Positions 47,701-64,000 of a stretch of DNA of 64,000 nt are shown piece by piece; within the stretch, counting starts at the first letter, position 1; each line of letters opens with the position of its first letter. Source of the stretch: Haliclona indistincta (taxonomy: Eukaryota > Porifera > Demospongiae > Haplosclerida > Chalinidae). The translations under genes and the position numbers were made by a program. The notes beneath the pieces are model-generated. The model was given only the letters and a program-made list of their open reading frames with translations, did not search any database and had not been told where the DNA came from. Location: assembly GCA_964017065.1 (NCBI GenBank), contig OZ024788.1, forward strand, positions 7,556,875 through 7,620,874, read 5' to 3'.

Positions 47701-50011
47701 GTACTGTAGAAAGAACAATAGCACATTCAAGTTACTTGTGCACAACAACGTACAGACAATAACATTTATCTTTTAAAATCTTTTTCCTGCAGCACTTGCA
47801 ACAGCAATGCAATAAAGGCTCTTAGCTTCCATGACAAAACAGACTATACCACACCACCGGAGGACTTCATCATTACACAATATACTCCAAACTGACAGTC
47901 TGTACAGTCACCCAGGGCTATTTCGACCCATTCTGACGTTAGTGTTTAGTTTCCGTTTATACGGTTCTAACTTTCTTCGCGACTTGAAACTTTTACCGAT
48001 CAATTCTAGCGCCTATTTCCGCCTAGATCTTCAGATTTTGAATTGGTAAGTTAAATCGACCAATTTGTGGATATTCGCGGTGCTATTTCGACCGCTGAAT
48101 TCTGGCGCCGTTTCTTGATCTCTACAGTGACGCACTTAGTCGTGGCTGCTTGAAGACTTGTAGTGTTGTAAAGAAAATTCTCAGTTGAACATGTTGGTCC
48201 TTGTTTTAATCATGTGCTCACTGCCATTTTTATGCTATAAGCGAAAAGAGAAAGTAAGGCCAGTGGGGCTATTTCGACAATTGAAATCACGTTCCACTTG
48301 GATTTGTATGTGGAGTCAAAAATAAAATAGCTCCGGTTGACTGTATTCAGTTGCTTCTTCTGCTAAATTCAATTATACTTACTAGCTGCTAGTTATCTCA
48401 AGTCATTGAGAGAGGGGGACCAAAACATTACATCGATAGCTTACTTTAAAATAGTGAGAGTAGAGTAGTTAGAAGAGTCCTGATAGCTCTCGTCAACATA
48501 GACCATTTTGTAGTTTGAATGGGGAAATCTTGAGCTCAACAACTCCTCATAAAATCCAAACACCTTCACAAACACAAAAATGGCTGGTAAGCACAATAGA
48601 AGCACTACATGCAGTCCCTACAACAAACCTCGTGCACAAATTGAACAGTATTCTTGAGAAGAGGAAGCAATCCTTTAAGACAGAAGTGAGTGACTTCTTG
48701 CATTACAGGATCAGGATAAACCTCAAATGAGCTGATGACAAAGAAACAGTACATGAGACGCTCACATCATTAATGTACTACTCTAACCCGATGACAAATG
48801 CAATTTGTGGAGCTGGAGTGGGCGTATTGAGAGTATAATAGAAATATCTCTTACGACCATCAGAGGAAATAACCTGAGATGCAGTGCAAAACAAGTAAAA
48901 ATATATATGACATAATAGCAGAAATACATTGCACCTGTTCAGTAAGGTCTCCGCAGCTAATACCCATCATAGATGATGGGACACACAAACTGATATTCCA
49001 GCGACAAAGCTCAGTACATGTGTCAACACAGGGAAACCACAACCTTAAATAAGACCACAGAAAGTACACATATAAATACAAGGAGTGGATTCTCTTCTGC
49101 ACTTCTGTTTATACCTTGAAGAGTTCTCCCATCCGTAAGTAAAAACATGAGTAAAGGCCTGCAACAAATAAACACCACCATCAGCATGCTATTAGGAACA
49201 AGCATGCGTGTCTTTATAAAAATATGAACAAAAATATAAACTACAGTAGGCATCAATAGCTATGTGCACTATTGAGGTCTGCATGATTATAATGGATATC
49301 TATTCATCAGCACTATGCCGTCTACACTACGGTATTCAGAGTTGCATGCCCTTTTGCTGCTAAGGTTCGATCAGCCCTTGGTATTACTGTGGCAAATCTT
49401 GTATTGTATGTAACGAGTGCAACATTAACTCACTGAAGACTCTGGAGATTGCCCAGATGATGAAGGAATCACAAATTGTACTCCGCCTTTAGGCTGTTCC
49501 AGTGAAAAATCGATCAGCACTTTCATGGGTAATTCTAATAACAACAAAAAGATAATTTTGATATAAAATTAGTATGCTCAGGGTTGCCTGTTCTTCCTAG
49601 AGCATCATAGGTGTCTCGTGGGACCTTGACATTTAACTCTCCTCCATTACTGCTACAGTCACTATCACATGACCTCACTGTTTCAGAGCGACACATGTAG
49701 TAATACTCTAGGTTCCGCCTAAAACACAAAGATAATGTGTGCACTGCACAAGTAGTTCAATGTTTGTCTCACTTCTTAGTATCGGGAGAACATATGCAAA
49801 GGGTTGGGTCAATGTATGTGAAGTTAGCCTTGCGTCCATTGACAGAAACTCTGAGAATACCTGTTGAACCAAGTGCTAAGGCACTAAACACACATTGTTT
49901 GCTACATGACACAGTGTTCAAAGAAGATACGGCATTGTTTGCAGTTCAATGGCACTTTCCATATCTTCCCATTAGCTGTCAGAGGAAGAAGAGATAGTTC
50001 AGTAGAACCCT
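34220..50011 (-). CDS. TAF2: Transcription initiation factor TFIID subunit TAF2, multi-exon, 5' end unplaced
   Basis: TAF2 is the TFIID subunit that contacts the initiator region of core promoters. The first exon seen (50011 down) reads GSTELSLLPLTANGKIWKVP and NCKQC, spliced over about 87 bases to RVSVNGRKANFTYIDPTLAY. Then come RLWFPCVDTCTELCRWNISL (about 49050), FYSTNLLHSRRVIDLVMSTR and SIAKQYFGCYLQ (about 47700), where the HExxH zinc motif of related M1 peptidases is missing, as expected for TAF2. SGKDLSHFMEQWVCRSGV (45600), PVMWVKPDPEMLWIRQINMQ (44895) and the HEAT-like helices HYQASLIDALANSVSPIVSV (36150) follow. The last exon ends in a Lys/His tail EHKKKHKHKQHKHKHRH, stop 34220, as in vertebrates. 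The exon for the extreme N-terminus was not found. Introns hold most of the mobile DNA in this window. Confidence 0.92.
36195..36300. repeat. MITE-like fragment (TATAGCAGGAAATTTTGG)
   Basis: The TATAGCAGGAAATTTTGG start matches the left end of the small element at 57926-58052. The right end is not clear. Lies in a TAF2 intron. Confidence 0.45.
36530..37240. repeat. Composite repeat region in a TAF2 intron
   Basis: GTACCCCACCACACC (36586-36600) returns inverted at about 37090, suggesting an outer pair of ends. Inside are two copies of AATATGGATATTTTCCAGG (36648 and 36691) and a less AT-rich stretch 36832-37088 that stays open on the plus strand but matches no family I know. The last part is the palindrome described separately. 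Confidence 0.5.
37104..37240. repeat. Palindrome with arms of about 55 bases
   Basis: AGTTAACTCCCGGTCTC (about 37101) is matched inverted by GAGACCGGGAGTTAACT (37222-37238), and inner arms GGTGGTTAATTATGC pair around a GC-rich tip with CTCGGGCTCCGCCCTCGG. Similar ends occur at 11717. This fits a small hairpin MITE. Confidence 0.75.
37611..37710. repeat. 22-bp tandem repeat, about 4.5 units
   Basis: The unit CACACACTCTTGTACCTGTGAG is repeated with single-base changes. It lies in a TAF2 intron. The units touch each other, so this is a minisatellite. Confidence 0.93.
38399..39570 (+). repeat. Repeat family A, copy 2 (interrupted)
   Basis: Starts near TGCCTCAGTGGAGA, is broken by the MITE at 38416-38953, resumes with CAGTGGAGATGCATGTAAGC, and ends CCGCCCACCTCGGCATAAT. 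It contains an internal run of a unit like GAAGCATGCAAGCAGCAGAA (39060-39195) and a CA microsatellite at 39486-39512. It lies in a TAF2 intron, opposite in sense to the gene. Confidence 0.75.
38416..38953. mobile_element. MITE with long TIRs and a 9-bp target duplication, nested in family A copy 2
   Basis: The ends TAGTCTCGCGGG...CCCGCGAGACTA continue as TIRs of about 50 bp that contain their own palindrome, CCAGACGTTC...GAACGTCTGG. CAGTGGAGA flanks both sides (38407-38415 and 38954-38962). A 9-bp duplication fits Mutator-like elements. There is no transposase inside. Removing it restores a continuous copy of the family A repeat. Confidence 0.88.
39577..40349 (+). pseudogene. Lys/Glu-rich coding relic between two family A repeats
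   Basis: Three successive open frames on the plus strand form one reading with two frameshifts (about 39.95 and 40.17 kb). It starts EKDRELQPNAALTSDDCIYV, passes EKPEKVIAKEPKEKQE-like charged repeats (actual text PKEPEKVIAKEPKEKQENID), and ends DEDENGVVKKKQ with a stop at 40347-40349. The composition resembles charged coiled or disordered tails and names no family. It lies antisense in a TAF2 intron, bounded on the left by the end of repeat copy 2 and on the right by the start of copy 3. It looks like a captured gene piece or retrocopy that has decayed. Confidence 0.6.
40360..40981 (+). repeat. Repeat family A, copy 3 (split by a LINE)
   Basis: Begins GATGCCTCGGTGGAGATGCA, with the same short AAGCATGCAAG units and the same second half as the other copies, up to a CA microsatellite at 40959-40982. 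The missing end, CGCCTATGTGGCTTCGCCCA, appears at 41777-41796, after the LINE fragment. Confidence 0.75.
40983..41700 (-). mobile_element. 3' end of a non-LTR retrotransposon (LINE), 5' truncated
   Basis: From 41700 down to the stop at 41054 the minus strand is open and gives the end of a reverse-transcriptase protein: SECWVPLKRDVKKLNSFHHR, then RRRLEWLGHLARMPQHRLPK, as in CR1/L2/RTE-type elements. It ends in two zinc-finger-like modules, CEVCQRSFTRESDKARHKC and CVTCDKWFRSRGGLTVHRC. About 70 bases of 3' UTR follow, ending in TCAAGGTCAAGG, a short tandem tail. Both ends abut CA/TG repeats, so the insertion went into a microsatellite of family A copy 3. The catalytic RT core is missing. Confidence 0.85.
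41701..41762. repeat. (CA)n microsatellite
   Basis: About 31 CA units at the 5'-truncated edge of the LINE. The CA tract also continues on the other side of the LINE at 40959-40982. Confidence 0.97.
42427..43992. mobile_element. Very long-armed foldback element (arms about 525 bp) in a TAF2 intron
   Basis: GGGTCATTCCATATGAAATC at 42427 is the inverted form of the end at 43992, and the match runs on to about 42953 on the left and 43469 on the right with few differences. The middle is about 515 bases of unique AT-rich sequence. No transposase is seen. The TAF2 exons on each side are near 42.12-42.26 and 44.78-44.9 kb, so the whole element is intronic and is transcribed antisense or sense equally well because it is symmetric. 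Confidence 0.9.
44200..44465. repeat. Inverted repeat, arms of about 58 bp
   Basis: GGATCAAG...ACTTAAGTGGGTGTGGCC (44212-44271) matches inverted 44400-44456 at most positions. TTTACACG/CGTGTAAAC pieces flank it more loosely. It is in the same TAF2 intron as the foldback element and is probably another small MITE. Confidence 0.65.
46491..46985. mobile_element. DNA transposon family with ATCCCTACAT ends (copy 2 region)
   Basis: 46491-46572 repeats the sequence at 1585-1676, ending ATCCCTACAT. A second sequence running to ATCCCTACAT at 46974-46983 ends with a similar GTCATCCCTACAT preceded by ACCATCTTAAATTGC. These are ends of one or two related elements in a TAF2 intron, both in the same orientation. 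Confidence 0.55.
47915..48280. repeat. Three spaced copies of GGCTATTTCGACC-like motif
   Basis: GCTATTTCGAC occurs at about 47917, 48082 and 48268 in the same orientation, about 165-185 bases apart, with different flanks. It lies in a TAF2 intron. This may be a decayed long-period tandem repeat. Confidence 0.45.
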
Positions 50012-50529
50012 GAAAACAAAACAACATGAGACAGATTATTGATAATTATTTTGACCACACAAAGCAGTCATAAGTATGAAGAGTGTTGAACAAAGTAACA
50101 CGACTTCCTGTGAGGTCGTATGTGAGAAAACACACCATAGTTTTTTCAAGTATACCTAGACTACGAGTGGAGATCATAAGATTATGAGTGGAAATTACAT
50201 GGTGACTATTAGTTGCTAAGGTTGAAAATTTGTGCATTTTATGATAAAAGCACCAAACTTGCGATACATAAGGTGTTACAAAAAGATGTGGATATTGGGC
50301 AACACTATAATTTTAAACCTTGATCTTAAACATGTTAATTATATCTGTCATCATTTTCAACAATCCAAAATGCAAAACTTCACAATTATTATTATGGAAG
50401 AATTTGATGCATTGATGATGTTTATAATAGTGCACTACAATCTCATAGTTAACTGACTTTCATGCTCACATTGCTTGCATGTAAAAGTAATAATGCTTTC
50501 AAAATTATCCATCAATAATTGCAATTTAA

Positions 50530-51096
50530 GCCAGGAAAACCCGAACTATTCTTTCTTGCTGCCCTTTGCACAATATAATCTACAGTGTCCTGGCTATTAC
50601 TTGCCCGTTTTACAAGAAAAATGGGTGTACCCACACTCCAGTAGCACTTGCCGTATTTGGAACAAAATTATTTCGTACTCGGCAATCAGGAGAGACCCAC
50701 ATAGGGGTGGGTGGGTTGTGGGGAGGGCGTCAGGTGGCATTTTTTGGCGCTCTGGCGAAAAGAGATGTATCTTCTTCCATCGCTCTTGCTGGTAAGGGAT
50801 TTTTGCCGAAATCGTTTGTTCTCATTAAATATTCGCCCCTCTGTAACTTACAGACAGAGACCTTTTTGCAAAATCCCATACATACGTTTCTTCCTTGTGT
50901 ACCAAAGTTTATGTCTGACATTTTGTGTGGGTGTGGCATGCTCAGGAAAGAAACGCAACTTTTCGTCATTGGGTGGGGCTTGCTACGCCCACAAGACGAA
51001 TGGCGACTTTCTTGGGTGATCAGTGTGACTGACCAAGCCTTCAACTAACAATAGAAACCAAAATATTCGTAATCCTGATGTTTGGGATTTCCACCC
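50530..51096 (-). mobile_element. 567-bp TTAA-flanked MITE, copy 2
   Basis: Same length as and nearly identical to the copy at 11929-12495, in the opposite orientation, flanked by TTAA at 50526-50529 and 51097-51100. It lies upstream of the first placed TAF2 exon. High identity between copies suggests recent movement. Confidence 0.88.
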
Positions 51097-51118
51097 TTAA
51101 GTTTCATGGTTAGCTAGT

Positions 51119-51540
51119 ACAGTGGAACCTCTCTAAAGCGGGCTCCATTGGGACCGCAGTAAAGAGGTGGCCCTAGTTGGGAGGCCAAATTCGTAATGCA
51201 GATGCATCAAAACCGACTGAAACTCAAGTCTGTCGTACTTCACGACAATCACCACGAGGTATCTTTCAGGCCTTGCTCGATTCTTGGGAAATCTCCAGGA
51301 GCAAGGTGTCGAGCATGGAGTGTCACGTGATTAAGTCGACTATCGCGTATGCAGGCTCACCACAAATTTATTCATCGAATGCAGAGCTAGACCTGACGAT
51401 CGAGCTGCTTCTTAGTCAGTTGTTTATAAGCTTAATAACTGAGGCATGACCCAAATAACTGTTACCATGTTTTCATGGCATATTCGAAGTAAATAAACGG
51501 ATATTTAGCGCATGCGCATGCGCATGCAGTAGATTATTTC
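51119..51540. repeat. Possible mariner/pogo-type end plus AT-rich flank
   Basis: CAGTGGAACCTCTCTAAAG (51120) preceded by TA resembles the ends of pogo/Tigger-type MITEs. I do not see a matching right end, and the open frame beyond it (51177-51449) matches nothing I know. GCGCATGCGCATGCGCATGC at 51510 is a short alternating purine-pyrimidine tract. Confidence 0.35.
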
Positions 51541-52101
51541 TTCTCCTCACTAGCGCCTGGTACGAGGCTAAATCTAAGCAGAACCATAAAATACTATTGA
51601 CAGTCCTACAAGATCTTGAAATGTGCCAGGTGACTAGTCCTTGAGATTCCTGTTGAGAACAAACTTATGTATGACATGTTTTCGGTGGAACTCTCACCTC
51701 GTTCACAAACGACAAAAATCGATGTTACGCCTATTTTCACTGAATCATGTTACAAAAATTAATGCTTGGGCAAATAATCATGAGACACCAACACTACACA
51801 GCTGCACATTTATCTGAACCAGACAACAATCTTTGCCAACCATTTAACGTTTCTGAACTAGGTGAGAGTTCACACCAAAAACATGTAATATACATGAAAT
51901 CTACAACCCCCAACAGAACTCACAGTGATGATCTTCTTGCGAAAATTTACATCAGAGATTGAGAGAGCTTGATGTAACGTGATAGAGAAAAGAGATAAAA
52001 GATAGTAACAGATAATCGGTAACTACAGAGAATACTTATAATTTAAAGCTGCGTCCAGGAGCTACCGCTGGAGACGCCGTTGAGGTCTTCTTGCTCGAAC
52101 T
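51541..52101. other. Upstream region of TAF2; no exon placed
   Basis: I looked on the minus strand for the missing TAF2 N-terminal exon and found no convincing match. A few GT/AG pairs exist but without family sequence. Confidence 0.4.
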
Positions 52102-52104
52102 CAT
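52056..52104 (-). CDS. Candidate first exon (possibly TAF2)
   Basis: On the minus strand, ATG at 52104 opens MSSSKKTSTASPAVAPGRSF before a stop. A Ser/Thr/Lys-rich start is plausible for TAF2 and the place is right, but no good donor in frame is clear. Low confidence. Confidence 0.2.
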
Positions 52105-52304
52105 TGGCGCTAAAATCAATGTATTCTAATTAGTACACACCACACGTGGGGCATTGCACTCCTCCGGCTAGTGCTTCATGTTAGCCAACATGAAATATCT
52201 CTATTATTACACATTTTACGGTACAGTATAATTCAAGGATAATAATACAGTATCACCTGTCTCTACCGTCTCACCTGTCTAGCGTCTCCGAGCTGAGTCA
52301 CCTG

Positions 52305-52327
52305 NNNNNNNNNNNNNNNNNNNNNNN
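52305..52327. other. Assembly gap (23 N)
   Basis: A run of N in the short region between TAF2 and the ABCC gene. Promoter sequence may be missing here. Confidence 1.
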
Positions 52328-52398
52328 GAAGCACTAGCCACTCCTCCTTACCCCGCCTATTTTAACGACGATCGACTTCGCCATCTTCATCGATCTTC

Positions 52399-62033
<9,635 letters not shown>

Positions 62034-62960
62034 AATTTGATTTTTGCAACCTGGTTTGGTTTTTAGTGGTATGTCTATTATGCACAATTGTGTCATCTAT
62101 TGTGAATTCATCACATTTTGATCCAACATTCATTTGTATTTAATTTTCCTGTCACTTCTTTTACTTGATTGCCTCTTAGAGTTCAAGTATCAAAATCTGT
62201 GTCAATGTTTTTGTTGCTGTAGGGTTTGCTATGATCAAGCTATTAAACACGACATTCAGAATACATAGCAATGAGCATATACAATAATTGAATTGTTGTT
62301 AATAATATATCATATATATTATCATAGCTCTAATGCTGTCTACTGAATAAACTTGTGACATAGAAAATGCCCAACACCAACATGTGTGTGCGTGCATGCA
62401 TTTTTGGTGTGCCATGCACATCAAATAATGACATAAAGTAAAAAATAATCACAAACAACACATGTCGACACAACACTGGTGTGAGCTGGAGTCTGACGAA
62501 TAATATAATAGCCTATATTAAATGAATGATGCGACCCAACATCATTCATAGAAAAACCAGCAAGGTAAAACCTAGTATTTTTACCAGGAGAAAAACCTGT
62601 GCAAAACAAACAGCTCAACAACAGACTTCACATGAATGTCCAATGATCGTTCACTCTTGAACATTGTGACTTGAATGGCTGTTGCTCTTCTTGGTACATT
62701 AAATCAGTGATGAATCAGTGATTGTTGGCGGTATCGATGTGATGAAAAGTTGAAAACTTGAAGGTTGCAATTGCTTATCTAGATTTACTATTGATTGTTA
62801 ATGTGACAACGAATTGATAGTTGAAGATAATGTTGCATTGACTGATGCGAAAAATTGAAGTTTGTAGTATTTCATAGGTAGATGGTCTACAAGTTTTCTG
62901 CCCTTCTGTTGATAAGAATACACAGACAAGATGCAGTGCATTGGGCCTTTAGAGGTCAGT
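62034..62960. other. 3' flank of the ABCC gene
   Basis: AT-rich. AATAAA at 62346-62351 is a possible polyadenylation signal. No gene is seen on either strand. Confidence 0.5.
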
Positions 62961-62963
62961 ATG

Positions 62964-63245
62964 TACCCTAGGTTGGTGGATACATTGGTACATTAGGTGT
63001 ACCTTAGGGTGGATACATTTGGTACCTTGGGAGTGGATACATTTGGTACCTTAGGGTGGATACATTTGGTACCTTAGGGTGGATACATTTGGTACCTTAG
63101 GGTGGATACATTTGGTACCTTGGGAGTGGATACATTGGTATTGTAGGGTAAATACATTGCATGGTACCTTAGGGTGGATAGATTGGTGGTACCTTAGAGG
63201 TGAGCGTATATTGGTACCTTAGGAATGGTTTGTGGGTAACATGGG
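62964..63245. repeat. 23-bp minisatellite
   Basis: About ten units of GGTACCTTAGGGTGGATACA plus TTT, best preserved at 63003-63125 and decaying outward with small insertions and deletions. It is not coding. Confidence 0.93.
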
Positions 63246-63321
63246 TACATTAGGACCAGGTGTGATACACTGGTACCTCAGTCCTCAGGAATGGGTAGAT
63301 TCCACTAAAACTAGCTAGTCT

Positions 63322-63685
63322 CCTGTACATTCTACAGTCGTAGGTGCACTATGAGAGTATGAATTTCACTGCTGTTGCTAGCCTGATGCCACTGCAGGGA
63401 AAGATTCCACAAGCGTCTAGAGCTCGCCTGTACATTCTACAGACTACTGTCGTGGTGCACTATGAGAGTATGTATTTTACTTCTGTTGCCAGCCTGATGC
63501 CACTGCAGAGAGAGATTCCATTAAAACTAGGGTCTAGAGCTCGCCTGTACATTCTACAGTAGTAGGCTATGTGAGTAAGGATCAGTACATCATTTCATTG
63601 ACAAGCTCCAGACCCTACTGAGCTTGTCTTGTGTCTCTGCAGTGGTGGCAGGCTAGCAACAGCAGTGAAATGCTACTCTCATATA
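63322..63685. repeat. 105-bp tandem duplication with an inverted third copy
   Basis: CCTGTACATTCTACAG starts units at 63322, 63427 and 63544. The units also share GTGCACTATGAGAGTATG and AGCCTGATGCCACTGCAG. At 63636-63685 part of the unit returns inverted (CTGCAGTGGTGGCAGGCTAG). No function is seen. Confidence 0.85.
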
Positions 63686-63690
63686 CTGGA

Positions 63691-64000
63691 CCCTATAACA
63701 GTGATGTCTTGAGACTGGAACACAAGTTAATTGTCAATATTATAATCACAGTGCAATTGCAACATAGTATGATTTTCTTTATGATCACTTGTCGGCTTTA
63801 CATGTCATAATACACACCCATCTGATGGTAGTATCTCCTTTGAGGAAAAAAGAATTTATGTAAGTCTTATCTCCTAAGTACGCACCGTGTCGCTGACTCA
63901 AAATTGATATTAAAAATACACAAATCATGGGTATGGTCTACTGCTAGCTTGCAGGTCAAGCCCAATTCTTCTGCCAAAATACCAGCCTATGTGAATGGTA
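63691..64000. other. No gene seen
   Basis: Short AT-rich end of the window without recognisable coding sequence. Confidence 0.5.

Overview
This is a 64 kb piece of an AT-rich animal genome. The genes are split by many short introns (one is 43 bases) and packed on both strands, and the gaps and larger introns are full of small inverted-repeat transposons. The gene set fits an early-branching metazoan, most likely a demosponge such as Amphimedon: a MyD88 adaptor, a TRIM-NHL gene, a NACHT (NLR-type) fragment, STPR repeats and dense MITEs. That assignment is an inference from gene content; I could not run a search.

Layout. 1-6.8 kb is repeat-rich: the 3' end and LTR of a Ty3/gypsy-type element, two foldback elements, an STPR-repeat relic and a broken NACHT NTPase. 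6.8-11.3 kb holds ALG10 and LIPT1, on the same strand, 128 bases apart. 12.8-15.3 kb holds an intronless TRIM-NHL gene. 15.8-22.6 kb (minus) is UBXN4, which shares a short divergent promoter region with a chimaerin-like RhoGAP (22.9-27.65 kb, plus). That gene runs tail to tail, 55 bases apart, into a three-CH-domain filamin (27.7-31.75 kb, minus). The filamin is head to head with MyD88 (32.05-33.76 kb, plus), and an almost perfect 33-base palindrome lies between their starts. 34.2-50 kb (minus) is TAF2, whose introns hold most of the mobile DNA. 52.4-62.0 kb (plus) is an ABCC4/MRP4-like exporter with a 2.3 kb Tc1-type transposon in one intron. The last 2 kb carries minisatellites and local duplications.

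Functional themes. ALG10 (N-glycan precursor synthesis in the ER), UBXN4 (ER-anchored p97 adaptor in ERAD), LIPT1 (mitochondrial lipoylation), TAF2 (TFIID) and ABCC (efflux) are conserved housekeeping genes. MyD88, TRIM-NHL and the NACHT relic belong to innate immune families. The filamin and chimaerin act on actin and Rac. I see no evidence that these neighbours form one pathway; close spacing and shared promoter regions are the main links.

The least explained items are: a Tc1-type element with an intact TA duplication that carries a second, tail-to-tail reading frame; long-armed foldback elements, one with arms of about 525 bp inside a TAF2 intron; a lysine/glutamate-rich coding relic held between two copies of one repeat family; and nested insertions with precise target duplications. 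Exon boundaries were placed by eye from GT/AG sites and protein similarity recalled from known families, so boundaries of long genes are approximate.
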